This document shows, piece by piece, positions 45,386-57,060 of a stretch of 64,000 nucleotides of DNA. The translations under genes and the position numbers were made by a program. The stretch covers positions 3,593,001 through 3,657,000 of the forward strand of contig JALDNG010000001.1 of NCBI GenBank assembly GCA_024349245.1, read 5' to 3'. The notes beneath the pieces were generated by a model that was given only the letters and a program-made list of their open reading frames with translations, did no database searches and had not been told where the DNA came from. This DNA is from Neodontobutis hainanensis (lineage: Eukaryota; Chordata; Actinopteri; Gobiiformes; Odontobutidae). The number at the start of each line of letters is the position of its first letter. Position 1 is the first letter of the stretch.

Positions 45386-45613
45386 GCCAGATTAACCAAG
45401 CTGCAGAGTTTGGCGTAAGGAGTTAATTTGCAATTGCATGCGTGAGGTATGGGGCTAAACTGACTGCATATTTTTTTCTGAATTTCCTTGTCACGCAACA
45501 AAAGCATGTTTTTTTTTTTCTTACTTTAAAATCTTTGTCATCAATAACTGCTCCTGCAAACATTTTGGCGTTATCTGCCCCTTTTCCGGGTTACAAACAT
45601 TAGTAAATCTGGC
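45386..45613. mobile_element. MITE-like element with GCCAGATT termini
   Basis: Left end GCCAGATTAACCAAGC; right end, reverse complement, GCCAGATTTACTAATG. The interior (GTTAATTTGCAATTGCATGC, CTGCTCCTGCAAAC) is non-coding and resembles a common fish non-autonomous transposon. A related partial copy lies at 55522-55625. Confidence 0.55.
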
Positions 45614-46169
45614 TGCACGTCTTATTTTAATGCTTTCCTTCACAGGTTTTGTACCCTGAAACAGAAACTCTCATAAATACAAAGGCAAAGCAGCTCTGTG
45701 GCCCTGTCGTCATCTCAAGTCACAAATTAGTTTTTTACTTTAGTAAATCTGTCCCTGTGTTTTCATGTGGAGCGCTTTGTTTATATAGTTTACTTTGCGT
45801 ACGGATACATACACAAACCCGTTTTAAACATTGTAGATAGAGTCAGAAAATCCAGTAAGTGTAGTCCTGTGCCCACATGTTATTTGCAAAGATCACCAAA
45901 GGGAAAAGCTTGTTAACATGTTATTCTTTTGTAATTGTAGCTCTTCACTGTGCAACTACCTATATATAAAACTGTATGATATAAAACCAGTAGTAGAAAA
46001 GGCTGCATTTATAATTACATTTAAATTATTTACATCAATATTTCTGTTGTGTTTTTTAAATGAAACAATATCCCTTGGTTCCTGAGCAAAACAACAGTAT
46101 TAGCTGATTTAACCAAAGCAGGCATTAAAGCATGCACAGGAACAGTGAGCTAGCATGTTTTCTTTCTCC
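45614..46169. other. AT-rich unique sequence, nothing recognised
   Basis: No coding frame or repeat match seen. Confidence 0.45.
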
Positions 46170-46520
46170 TCTTCTCTCTCAGATATTTGTGAGTCTACAT
46201 TAACATGCAGCGCTCCGCGAGGAACCGCACATCATCCAAGCTGGCTGTAGCTCCGGGCGAAAACAACAAGGCTTTAAACGCGCGCTGTCGAAGAAGAAAC
46301 AGACTCCGGGGAGCTCGTATTAATCGTGCTCTTCCCGGTCTGTGTGTGCGTTTTGTGTAAAAACCCACTGGTTGTTTGAGGGCCGCGTGACACTGCTGGG
46401 TGCTCCACACAGGGTATCAGGTGCCCAGGGATTGTCACAGGCAGGCATTAACCGTGAAGAAGGGAGCATCTGCACTTAAGACAAAATCGTAACGCAGATG
46501 GGTGCGAGCGAGAGACAAAG
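46170..46520. promoter_or_regulatory. CpG-containing candidate regulatory island
   Basis: CpG-richer block (CAGCGCTCCGCGAGGAACCG near 46208, AACGCGCGCTGTCG near 46277) with AT words such as GTATTAATCGTGC near 46316. A 71-residue minus frame crosses it without any motif. It is followed by a purine-rich GAGAGACAAAGAGAGAAA stretch. Confidence 0.3.
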
Positions 46521-48597
46521 AGAGAAAAAAGGATGATGGTTAGAGAGAGCAAATCTGTTTTCCTCACCTCTCTTCTGGGTTCAGAAGGTTTGAGGTTTAT
46601 TTTCAGGGTTTTTTGTAGCAAAGCCTTTCTGCAACACCGTCTTAAGCTTCAGCCTTGTGTTGTTTTTAAGTGTTTTCCAGAAATACACAGCCCAAACCCC
46701 AGAAATGTGACCTGTATTAGTTACAAACAGACGGCAAATGAGTATGTTATAAGATTTATAAGTGCAATTAAAAGTGCATCTAAAACTAACGGGACATTGT
46801 TTTTGACCTTTCATGGGAAACTATTTTTCAGGGGTTACATGACTTCACATGACCCTAAATCTAACCTTTTCCACCATGTTGGCAGAAAGTGTTAAATGTG
46901 TATGTGTCTGTACAAAAGCATTGAGCCTGTACAACAGGTTTGTAGTAATGTGTCTCATTAATAGTCTTTTTACTGTGTCTTATCTAAACTGAAAGAAATA
47001 CAGAGCAAAAGGACAATCTGAGCTTAAAAACTTTGTATAATGCAAAGTTTGTATTGCTGTCAAAAAAAAGAAAAAAGAAAAAACAGTGCTCAGTAAAGTC
47101 AAAACCAAAAAGCACATGGCTTATTAGCATAAATTAATACAGCAAACACAGAGTGTAAAATGATAAACATAAAGCTTAAGAATAGCTTATGTCTTTGCTT
47201 TACAGTCAAGGTCAGAACTAGTGCAGAGAGGTGAGAAACCATTTTACCATGTTGCTAACAGCTTCAAAAAAAACAAATTAAAGAACCCTGTAGTGGCCAC
47301 TTCAGAGTACAATCCCTTGTCTGCTTTTTTTTCTCTTCACATTAATTTTATAGACTTACACATCATAAAAAGCTACATAGTGCCAATAATAGTCCTCTGA
47401 GCTGCAGCTTTGTGTGATCGCTGTCTTTGAATAAATATTTGCAAGAAGCATGATAAGAATAAGGGATAACAATTTATTTTGTTTGGTGACATATTGCTCA
47501 ACAACTGTGGAATGAAAGTGATGGCTTTTTCCTGCCAATTTATAGAAGACAACATGGATATGTGGTTCCACCTTTATCCTGCAAAACAGAGATGGCAAAA
47601 GAGCCAAGGTGTGATGGCTAAACTATAAAAATTTCAGCTATGTACTGATAAAATTGGCTTATTGAGGAAAATAATCATCTTTAGCTTTCAGTATTACTTT
47701 TAAATGATGCAAATGAGCATTTTTAAAGTGCAGTTTGTGTTTTTTACGGAATTTATTTACCTAATTTAGCCAATTCTGTACTTTCTTTCCATAATGTTGG
47801 TGGAAATTTCTAAGTACCCAGGTTCTTTAAATTTAACTCAACACTTAATATTTCATAGTTTCCTGTCAACACTCAGCTGTCCCATTCAGGCTCAACCTGT
47901 CTTGACCCATCTCACTTCTGCGACACCGCTGCTTCTACCTCCTGTTGTGGGATCAACACAACCGCACCTTTCAGGACGAGGCGAGACATAATAAAGACAC
48001 CAATATATTCAATCTAGCATCAATATGTCCTGCAAAGTGTAGGCTACTGCAAACAAAATAATAACTTATAGAGGATACACCACCCACTTCTATAGTGTCC
48101 ACTGCCGTGCCAGACAGAAACAGCAACTCCTGCAAAAGCAAACATGTTAAAGAAGAGGGAGGTGTGCACGTTTCTGTGAAAAAGAAAGATTTTACACAAA
48201 AGACTGCGTTTATGTTCTGGAAGCAGCGATCGCAAGCTAACAGGTACAACCGGACACAATGCCGCACGTGAAGTTAGACACGGGGTTTTCATTCTGGTCT
48301 GAAGAATAGTTCACATTCAATGCATTCAATTCAATTGCATTTATTTACAAGACATCATAAGGAAAAATATATCCAATACAAATTCCAGATACGTTTTGAA
48401 GCACAGTGTGCTTATGTGTCACTTGGAAAATTAAAATGATTCCCTTGGTTCAACTATAATCAAACTTAAAATGTTTGGTCAGCACGTTGAGCATAAACAC
48501 CTGGAAGATAACATTCATAGCCAGAGTTTTAGTGCAGGTATTCAGTAAAGTCGAGTTTATTGCAGAACTGAGCACCAGCACAATTTAAAAGAAATGT
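46521..48597. other. AT-rich stretch, nothing firmly recognised
   Basis: Includes an A-rich low-complexity patch near 47064-47084. A 120-residue frame at 46533-46895 (+) shows no domain and is not called. 48315-48345 (TTCAATTCAATTGC) resembles the end of a fish LINE but is too short to assign. Confidence 0.4.
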
Positions 48598-48605
48598 GTT
48601 TAGAT

Positions 48606-49332
48606 CAGGGGTCTCAAACTCAAATTACTTGGGGGCCGCAGGAGGCAGAGTCTGGGTGAGGCTGGGCAGGATCAGGTATTCCACAAAAAAAGCTTTGTTA
48701 AATCCTCTCAAACGTCATTACTAACAGTTCTTTAACTTCAATGGGTTCTTCAATCCTAGCTATCCTGAACTTAAATGGAATATTGAAGAACATGAATGAG
48801 CTGCTGAGTGGCCCCATTGGATGTCCACTCCCCTCAGTGATATTGTCAACATAACATCGGCGTTAATTTGCGGATTCGTCATGCTAACAAATCTACATGG
48901 ATAGTGGTGGTCAAATTGCCATCAACTTTCAAACAAATTAACCAATTTCAAATGATGGAAAAACAAAACACAATCCGCATGATGCCAAATCCAATGCTGG
49001 TAACATTGAATTTGTCCAGCTCGAGGTCAAACATGCTCATTTCAAACACAGTAAGAAGCAGTATTTTTATGACGGCTTTGTGATGTTACACGGGCTCCTC
49101 CATATTTGTTAAATGTTTCTCTGCCTGCATCAAGCCCAGCTGATGGCCCGCTCCCAGGAGCCATATACTCCACTGTGATGGTAGGTTGGTTCAGTTCCAG
49201 CTTGCACAAAAAGGAACCTTCCACACACAACGTGGTAACGTGCCAGTCATATAAAACTCACAGGGCGCACTAACATTAAACTTTCATTTCGCCCTGCAGG
49301 CCACAAGTGGGGCCGCGAGTTTGAGAACCCTG
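48606..49332. mobile_element. non-autonomous hAT element with target-site duplication
   Basis: The left end CAGGGGTCTCAAACTC is matched by the inverted right end CAGGGTTCTCAAACTC, and the GGGGGCCGC / GGGGCCGCG words continue the inverted repeats. The flanks are GTTTAGAT (48598-48605) and GTTTAGAA (49333-49340), an 8-bp duplication with one mismatch, as hAT insertion produces. At 727 bp without a transposase frame it is non-autonomous. The ends are those of the Charlie-like hAT elements widespread in vertebrates (recalled, not searched). Confidence 0.92.
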
Positions 49333-49340
49333 GTTTAGAA

Positions 49341-50344
49341 CGATGCGCATTTTCAGACCAGCAAATATACATAGTTTCTGTCCCTAACTCTGTTGCCAGC
49401 TGAACTTGTTTGCCAGATATTTGTGTGTCTTTGATATTAAAAAGTTTTAAAAGAAAAGGTTAAATCTAGCTTATGATGCTAGCTTTGGGCTCGTTGGAGA
49501 GTACGGTCTCGGAAATGTTCTTTTTACAACTTGAGTTTATGGTTTTTCAAGTCAGAGTGTAATGTTAGTCCTTTTTCGTTTTTAACAGAAGGCACAATGT
49601 TGTTAAATACCAGGCCATGTAAATTTAGGAAAACGACAGTGGTCCAATTAAATGGCCTAATTAAACTTTGAATGTAGCCGGACTAATCTATGAGTTAAAA
49701 AAATATAGGGACAGTCTCAATTCCTGATGTGGCTGGCTGAATGTTGAGTCTGTGCAGTGGGTTACTACATAATTAATCTATCTCATGCCAGACGTATTTT
49801 ACAAAGAGATATTCACATTTTTTGTTGTTTTACAGTTCACGAGCAAGTACTGTGCAGAAGTGAGAAAAACTTAAAATAAAAACTCAAAATAATATACAGT
49901 GTAAAAAATAGAAGTGTCTAACAGTTTCAATTAAACATACAAGTTCTATGTAAAAAAATAAATAAAAGTCAATGGTCCAAGTAAATTGTCTAGAGGAACT
50001 TTGAGTGTAGCCCAACAAAGCGAGTAAAAGGAACCAATTCAAAATATCATTCAAGATAATGAAAGCATAAAGCTACAAGCTCTGATGTTGTTGACCAAAC
50101 GCAATAGCCTTTCTGATCAATCAGAGCAGGCCGTGCTTGGAGGGAGGGGCTTATAGGCAAGTGAGTATTGCTACTGGGTGAGTAAAGAGATGTGTTGAAC
50201 AAACTTTAACAAGGGACTTCTTGTACATCTACCTTCAATGTGTTCAATAAAAAACAAGGAATGCTATATTTGAATTAGTGCAAATATTTGCAGACTATAG
50301 CCCATTTTGAATTATATACAGCTATTGCCATTTTAATGTAATTA
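49341..50344. other. AT-rich stretch with a diverged 58-bp internal duplication
   Basis: 49638-49697 and 49970-50025 share AATGGTCCAA-type, AACTTTGAGTGTAGCC-type and CGAGT/TGAGT blocks in the same order. They are probably parts of one unidentified repeat family. Nothing else was recognised. Confidence 0.45.
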
Positions 50345-50605
50345 AACTGCTACTTTATTTTGCCCTGTGTGTACTGCCCTGAACTCACACTGAACATGAG
50401 CCAGTCTCCCTCCCACTCCCTCCTCAGTCCAGGAGTCAGCGTTCCATCCCGTGCCGCAGATTGCCCGTGACAGCCGCGCTATTTCAAGTCGGGGCTTTGA
50501 GCTAAATTGGAGCGAGCAACAGCACCTGTGCCTGCTCAAGGGCCGCTCCGCCGAGAGGAAGGATGAGGGGTGAAAAAAATAAATAAAAAAAGCTGCTACC
50601 TGCAA
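50345..50605. promoter_or_regulatory. candidate regulatory island
   Basis: Repeat-free block with CpG patches (GACAGCCGCGCTATTTC near 50469) and an AGCTAAATTGGAGCG segment near 50501, embedded between AT-rich flanks. No coding motif. A pyrimidine-rich stretch continues to about 50815. Confidence 0.3.
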
Positions 50606-50938
50606 CCATCAAAGGGTGTATTTCACATGCAATCTGCCCAGCCGGGTCCCCTGTGAGGCAGGCGCCATGTTTGGTACACCCTCCCTCTTTCCTCTACCCT
50701 CACCTCGCTCCACTCTACAGGTGTGTATCTGTTTCACATCCAGAATATTCTCAACTCCTCTCTCCTCAGCGTCACACACCCTGACTTTAAAACAGGTTGT
50801 GGAGTTTTTTGTCAGCTGAAGTCAGGCGCAAATGTTTAAGACACTTTTTAGATGTGTAATTTTGGCTCTTATAACAAGCCACAAACAACTTACCCGTACT
50901 TATCCTTCTCTTTTTTCTCCTTTTTTTGCGCTATTTTT

Positions 50939-51100
50939 AGTGGTAGAGCAGTTGTCCTATAACCGGAAGGTTAGCGGTTTGATTCTCACTTTCCCCAGTT
51001 TATATTGTGTCCTTGGGCAAGACACTGAACCCACCTTACCTCCAGCTGTGACAATGGTGTATAAATGGGTGAATGGAAGCTCGATGTAAAGTGCTTTGAG
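50939..51100 (+). repeat. tRNA-headed SINE, 5'-truncated
   Basis: Starts inside the A box (GTGGTAGAGCAGTTG), continues through the B box GGTTTGATTCTC and the body CTTGGGCAAGACACTGAACC. It ends in TGTAAAGTGCTTTGAG, a different tail from the L2-type TGGATAAAAGCG tail of the other copies. It resembles the 3' UTR motif of the LINE at 11591, suggesting that a different LINE mobilised it. Confidence 0.82.
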
Positions 51101-52739
51101 TATATATATATTATATAAATATAGGATGATATATGAATAATAGAAAATGTATTCTTTTCTGGTGATGAATGTAAAAGTTAACCAATTCCAGTTTTCGAAA
51201 AGAAGCAATTTATTAACTTCACTTGGTATAATGCAACAACAAGGCAAAATCTAAAATGTTAACTCTCTATTTCACTTTAAAAAAAAAAAAAATTCTAGTA
51301 AATAAAAACTATCTTGGACAATGTTTTTATGAGAAGCAGCCGAAAAGTGGTACATATCGTCGACTGTCCAGCACTTGCAAGAAAATGTGGTCCCCGGTGG
51401 AGGCCATTTTGTGGTGAAAGTGTAAATCCTCTCACTCCGACTGTGGGTGTGCAGAGCCTGTGAGTCCCACTTTAAACTGGCACCAAATTTTTTTTTCTAA
51501 ACAACGCTATCACAAACAAAGAAGTCAAAGTGTCCCTCGAAGATTTAGCACATCACTGCTCCTTTCTGCGTCCGGACCGGCTGATGAGAGAGCCACACCA
51601 GGACAGGGGGTCCAAGGGAGCTCCTAGGGGGGTGAAAAAATTGGATTAGACTTATTTTGTGAAATAATGTCACCCGGCCTGCTCATTTCACTAACTACCA
51701 CCATATTGCCTTGCTTAGACGTGCAAAAATTTGTAACAAAATTATTTATTAATTTTTATTTTTTGCCATAATTTGTTGTCTTACTCCTTAAAAATATTTA
51801 AAGAAACCTGGGGCTGCATGCACACTACATTCTTTTCAAAATAGTATTGGAATTAATGGTCTTCAAGGATGTTTTATTGGTTTCCTGTGGATCCAACCAG
51901 TCCAAACCAATCAGGGAAGGGCTATAAATGTTTTTTTTCCCATATAAACTACAATTGTAAATAAAACGTTTACTGCGTACACAACCTCAAAATGCAGGAA
52001 AAACTAAATTTTAAGTGAAAACGTATTTGTTTAGACACAAAGATGTTTACCAGCGCACTCATTTAAGCCAAAGTTTTTCTTTCTGCGGAGCTTTGAGAGT
52101 TTTTATGTAAAACAGTCTGAGATGGGACTAAACAACCCATCAGATGGACATGTGGGACATCATGAAAATCATCGTGTTAAAAAGCTGCTTGTCAAAGTTA
52201 ATGAAATTTGTGAACTCAACAAATCTTGTGAGAATTGGGCTGACTTGTAAGGTCACATGAAAGCTCTTCATTTATATTATTTTCATTTGAACTCCTTCCT
52301 CTTCAACATATTTTTTCAACATTTAGATATCAAGGAGAAGTATAGACTTTGCACAAGTTACACAACAGTAACAAAAATAACTCTGTTTAGTGTTGATTGA
52401 GGGACTTTACTTAAGATTATAAAGACAAATAAATATGTGATGGTCTATTCATTTGATAGCGTTTCTATATACTATATCATGCTTTACTTTACTATACATA
52501 TTAGCTGGAAGTATTAGTAAATATCATTTGACAGAAGCACAGAATAAATCAAAGTCATTAAGTTGGTATTTTGATATGAAAATAAAGTTATAACCCAAAT
52601 ATGTTGTTAAATATGAATCTGTATTTTATTACCATACCATAAAGATGAAGAGTCATATATTTTCAGGTACTTTGTGTGAAAAGTCAAAAAAACACTGATG
52701 TATAACCTTGGGAATAAAAAAGGAAAAAATGTTGAGGAA
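51101..52739. other. intergenic stretch with a possible island at 51340-51680
   Basis: 51340-51680 is GC-richer and repeat-free (for example GCGTCCGGACCGGCTGATGA near 51568) and might be regulatory. The remainder is AT-rich. Confidence 0.35.
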
Positions 52740-53020
52740 CCTTGAGTGGACATTATTTAGAGTGGAGCGTAGTGGAAACATAGCAGGGTTATCCACCAGG
52801 TCGCCGCACTTACTGCACGGCCGGGCTCATTTCCACCGCCGCCTCGGTCCCCACCTCCTATCCACCCCCTCCCCCTCCCCGTAAGAGAGAGTGAAGAGCA
52901 GCCAGTGAAACGGCTCATTCGTTTTCTGATCTCACACACACACACACGCGAGCTCTTGAGCTGACAGCACACGTCCCGTCTTCACTCTGCGCTTATTTGC
53001 TATTTTAGGCGTTCACTTCC
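52740..53020. promoter_or_regulatory. candidate regulatory island
   Basis: GC-rich, C-rich block (CACCGCCGCCTCGGTCC near 52833), a short (CA)n at about 52933-52946 and a GCGCTTATTTGCTATTTTAG segment near 52989. No motif-bearing protein frame. Confidence 0.3.
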
Positions 53021-53524
53021 CCGATGTCATGAAATATTTCCTCAGTGTTGACAGTACACTTTGTGATCGCCATCAACTTACCACACTCACCAGATTCCTT
53101 CAAAAATACTATTTTTTTTAAGACGCCAGTTCGTCCCGAGATGAAAAGGGAAGCTGTTTTTTTTTATATTTTTGACACATCACTAGTCAACACAAAAGTG
53201 AACTCATTACAAAGAAAGCAATACTAATAAGGTGGTAAAAATAGAATTTAGACATGAATAGGACCTTTCTTGCTTTTATTTTATTAACGCAAACCAACAG
53301 CCAATGACAACGTCACAATCATGAGACCTCTTTCTATGTGAGCATGTGATTGGTCAAAACCTCCGCTATGCACTGAACATTCTCATCTATTAAAATCCAT
53401 GATAAAGTCTAGATGGAATCTTGTTTTTTTACATATGATTATGATTACAGAGCCATCAGGCATTTTCTCCAAAATACAAAAAAATTGCATCAGTCCTACA
53501 GTCTGAGAAGAGAGGTCAATGGAA
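53021..53524. other. AT-rich unique sequence, nothing recognised
   Basis: No coding frame or repeat match seen. Confidence 0.45.
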
Positions 53525-53700
53525 AGTTTAAGGTGTTCCCAGGCCAGCCAAGAACCATATTTCCTTCAATGTGTCTAGGTGGGTCCTAACGGCCTCCTTC
53601 CAATGGTTCTGATCCAGAACTCCTCCCCAGTCATCCTGATCAGATCCCTAAGCCAAACCTTAGCTGCTCCTCTGGATGTGGAGGATGTATACAAAACAAA
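53525..53700 (-). repeat. Rex3/RTE-type LINE fragment, strongly decayed
   Basis: GGTGTTCCCAGGCCAGCCAA, CTCCCCAGTCATCCTGATCA and GCTCCTCTGGATGTGGAGGA follow the same order as the antisense Rex3-like copy at 42045-42475 (compare ATTCCCAGGCCAGCCGAGG there). Several blocks are deleted. Confidence 0.57.
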
Positions 53701-54169
53701 ATCCTTCCGAGGATCCAGAGTAGGTGTGCTCAAAGACATGCTCAGGACAAGTGTGCCATTCGCCAGTTTCATGTAAAATCTTTCTCCTGAAATGTATACA
53801 GATTTGTAGAGGTGTATTCGTATCTTTTGACTCCTCCAGAGACAAATGTGAAAGGTACAGATACACCTCTGCTACGATTGAATGCTATGATTCAATTGTT
53901 GTAACAAGATTTCCTCAAAGCATCATCCACAATGGCATAAAAGGTTAATTTTGCAAGATAATAAGTGCACACCATTAAAGAGCAAACATTAAAACTCATC
54001 AGTTACTACAGCAGCATGAGGCACAGTTGGTAGCACCACAAACAGCAGACGTAAGTAAACAGGACATCAAGAGTCAAAATGGTGCAACAGAGTTTAGTGC
54101 ACAGTTCTCTTATTCTTTAATGTAGAGTCAGAAGGAAGAGGGCCAGGGAATACAAACAGATTGTGGAGT
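53701..54169. other. unrecognised stretch
   Basis: AT-leaning sequence with no gene; may include more of the neighbouring retroelement fragments. Confidence 0.35.
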
Positions 54170-54345
54170 GTGGTGTGGGCAGGTTGCAGCAATGCAATGC
54201 CCAGCTCATAGTTATTGCAGTTGTGTGGGGTAAGTGAGGAGGGGAGAGGGGTTCTGAAATGTTCGTTCAGTAGTTTGACTGACTTGGGGTAGAGGCTGTT
54301 GGCCAATCTGGTGGTTCAGGCCCAGATGGACCTGTATCTCTTCTC
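54170..54345. repeat. fish interspersed repeat fragment
   Basis: GGGGTAGAGGCTGTTGGCC, AATCTGGTGGTTCAGGCCC and GATGGACCTGTATCTCTT form a phrase that recurs throughout fish genomes beside TTTATTGTCATTG-type ends. Remembered pattern only; family not assigned. Confidence 0.45.
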
Positions 54346-54476
54346 CCTGTGTTGATCACTACATTCTATTCTCTAACATTATCAGACAATTAGTTTTTGC
54401 TGAAGAAAAACAGTATTTTCTTGTTCTTGTTGTACTTGCTGTGTGGAATCAGAAGCCAATAGCATATTGTGACCCA

Positions 54477-54511
54477 GTTACAGTTACAGTTACATTACAT
54501 TACATTACATC
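54477..54511. repeat. (GTTACA/TTACA)n short tandem repeat
   Basis: Three GTTACA units followed by four TTACA units. Confidence 0.93.
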
Positions 54512-54639
54512 AGAAAGCAGTGGGTGCCATAACACAACAATAACACCTCCACATAAGCCTAAACTTTAGTTTTTATGTTAGTGAGAACGGCATCCTTTTA
54601 GAACACCACAGCCACTCATTTTTCATCTACTTGTATTTG

Positions 54640-54760
54640 GGTTCTTTCACCTCCAGTTCCTGGGCCAGACAAGGTCCTCCCTGTTTTTGTGCATGTTCGC
54701 CCTGTGCTTGGGTGGGTTATCTCCAGTTTCTCTGGTGGCAAATCAAATACAACAATGTAA
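54640..54760 (+). repeat. degenerate tRNA-like/RTE-tailed repeat fragment
   Basis: GTGCATGTTCGCCCTGTGCT and GGGTTATCTCCAGTTTC match the middle of the family at 59431-59765. Ends not found. Confidence 0.37.
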
Positions 54761-55129
54761 ACTCAAATACGAATCATTGTTTCCTTTCCAGTTTGTAGTT
54801 TGAATAGTAAATTTAGCACAGGCCCAGACAACTAACTATCCAATTTTTGTGATAGATTTTGGTGTCTGTGTTTTCAAAACAGAACCTGAAATTTACTACA
54901 CATGTGTTGTCTTGCCTAACTTTTATTAGACGACTGCAAATAATTGATAATAGATTGCATTTTAATTGATGCAACACATTTGAAGATGGATGCAAACGTT
55001 AGAACATTTTATTCATTTGGTGCAAAGATTATTGAGAATCTTGTACAATAGGCAGTTGAACAGTTCAGTAAACCACCCCAAATTCATTTATGCTAACTGC
55101 CCTCTAATACTGTGCATCAACGTTTTTAC
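54761..55129. other. AT-rich stretch, nothing recognised
   Basis: No coding frame or repeat match seen. Confidence 0.45.
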
Positions 55130-55500
55130 CCTCATCTTAATCCCTTTCCCAAACTAATCGGATCCCACTAATGATATTCCAGTGACTGAGTGCATCCAGA
55201 ACTGAGCTGTGGTATAAAAGAGGTCTGTTTGTGCCGAGGAACACACGCAGATTTATGTTCGGGCGCCCAGAAGGCACGCTTTTGTTGACTTGTGCCTCTG
55301 CCAAGACTCGCTATGAAGACGTTACATCGGCCAAATGGTCAAATACCTGACACACACAGCGTTTGGCCGCATTAATACTCACTGTACAGAGCTAATTCAC
55401 TGCGCGCTCGGCTCTGGTAGTAAATAAGATGTCACAGCAGTCAACGATGAAGCCTTGTAAAAATAGTCAGTTATGTTTCACAGTGCAAGAACCGGACAGG
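55130..55500. promoter_or_regulatory. candidate conserved non-coding element
   Basis: Repeat-free, mixed block with CACTAATGATATTCCAGTGA near 55167, GTTTGGCCGCATTAATACTC near 55361 and CAGAGCTAATTCACTGCGCG near 55387. A GGTATAAAAGAGG segment near 55210 resembles a TATA box; about 30 bases further (55241-55262) the sequence AACACACGCAGATTTATG has no initiator-like pyrimidine run, so promoter status is doubtful. Confidence 0.37.
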
Positions 55501-55521
55501 AGTGTATTTAAATTAAGTACA

Positions 55522-55625
55522 CAGCCTGATTTACTAAGGTTTGTGGGTAGCTAAAGCAGGAAAAAGCACCCCAAATTGTTTCACCAAAAAAAGCATGTCT
55601 TAACCGTTTGCATTTGTTGAGTGAG
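55522..55625. repeat. MITE-like fragment related to 45386-45613
   Basis: Starts AGCCTGATTTACTAAGG, matching the terminal word of the 45386 element, and continues into AAAGCACCCCAAATTG and AAAAGCATGTCTT. The opposite terminus is missing. Confidence 0.4.
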
Positions 55626-56249
55626 GTTTAAAAGGGAACAGCACTGCACACTGAACAAGCAACATCACTCCAGGCATGAAAAGTGCCAAAGAAAGGCATT
55701 ATTGTTCACATATCAATCACTAAAGCATGTTATTTGTTAGTGAGAGTGCGTACTGAAATGTGCAATCAATTTCTACAGTTGTTTTCAGAGTTGTCAAAGA
55801 ATTGCAAAGTGTTGGTTGTTGTACTTTTCATTTTCTTGTGTCTTGATGAGTCTTAAAAGCTCTTACCTTAACTCTTAATTAACACTATAACTGGTTTCTT
55901 CTTTTACAAGTTTGTCCAAGACCTATTGTTTATCTAGACTTTTAGGTAGGAAGTGCTTGGTGGTCCCTCCCTCGTCCCGCTGGAGGTTCACGGAGCAGGA
56001 TCGTGGGTTGTAATTAATAGACACTGTTCTTGTTCTCTGCTGTGCATTTGTTGTGGTTCATGCATAAACCTCTCTGTGCTCCTGGTCCTGATAGAAAGAC
56101 TATTCACAAAGCTCTCAGCTGTAAGTAAAGGGACAGTGCAGTTTTGTGTTGTGTGAGCTACTGTCAGTTTTAGTAAATGTAATTAGGCCACTCCCTCTCT
56201 TAATCCCAAAGCAAAAAGGTAAATCTCCGTAACTCAGTAGCTCTGACCC
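55626..56249. other. unrecognised stretch
   Basis: Short + frame at 55953-56156 has a hydrophobic middle but no recognisable family. No repeat was identified. Confidence 0.35.
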
Positions 56250-56530
56250 ATACTGTCTCATAAATTTAGCTTCCTAATCTCTTACTCCTGTCTTTCTAAC
56301 TAATATTTATGATGTCTTTATCCTATAACTTTGACTGTTTAGCTCATTATTCTCTTCTTTTGACTAACAATGTCGGATACCGAACTTTCTTATCTCACTT
56401 TTGGCTTAATTGTGACTTGAGGTTAATATTTTGACCTCATATATCTGACTTTCCATTACACTATTAATCTCTGTTCCATAATTTCAATAATTGATTCTCA
56501 TAACTTTTGATCTCATAGTTGGATAGAATG
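56250..56530. repeat. degenerate tandem array of an ATCTCATAACTTTGACTTT-like unit
   Basis: Words such as CTCATAAATTTAG, CCTATAACTTTGACTG, CTCATATATCTGACTT, CCATAATTTCAATAA and CTCATAACTTTTGATC recur about every 20-40 bases. This is the relic of a simple tandem repeat common in fish. Confidence 0.55.
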
Positions 56531-56689
56531 CAGACGTGTATAATTTTATTCCACAGATTTTTTTATTGAATTAGTTCTACAATTAAACTTTTACGGGGAT
56601 TTATTAGCGCACAAAGAAGTTGCATACAGGTTTTTGCATAAACTGTAAGAACCAAAAAAACACAAGCCTCTTTCTGTCCAGTGTACGGT

Positions 56690-57060
56690 TCTCATAGCTA
56701 AAGATCACTCCATTCCAATCAGACACCGCTCCAACAGAGTTTCAGCTGTGGTGTCTGATCCGGGATCAATAATGCCACACACCACAGGCCTTTACTCACT
56801 CTGGAGCCGGGTCAATGTCCAGGTCCTGCTCGGCTGAACGGCGGTTCGTTAAGGAGCGCTCAACACTCGGCGAGGCTCGCTGTTAACGGTGTCAGGGCCG
56901 ATACTCCCGCCGGGCCACTCGCTCCTAATGACCGGCCAAATCAATAGTCGTCTGGCCTCACTACTGACCAATCACATTGACGTCTCTTGTAGGTGCATCG
57001 AACCGAAGAGCAGGACAGCTGGGGCCAGATACAAGACCTTTTCATTTAGGGATAAGGAGC
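56690..57060. promoter_or_regulatory. CpG-rich candidate conserved element
   Basis: CpG-containing, repeat-free block (GCTGAACGGCGGTTCGTTAA near 56833, GCTCCTAATGACCGGCC near 56921, AAATCAATAGTCGTCTGG near 56938). Near 56721-56755, CAGACACCGC and GTGGTGTCTG form a 10-bp imperfect inverted repeat with an 18-base loop. Bounded by AT-rich DNA on both sides. Confidence 0.4.

Noticed and set aside
55205..55265. TATA-box promoter at GGTATAAAAGAGG
   Set aside because: No initiator or downstream first exon is recognisable; a single TATA-like word in AT-rich DNA is weak evidence.
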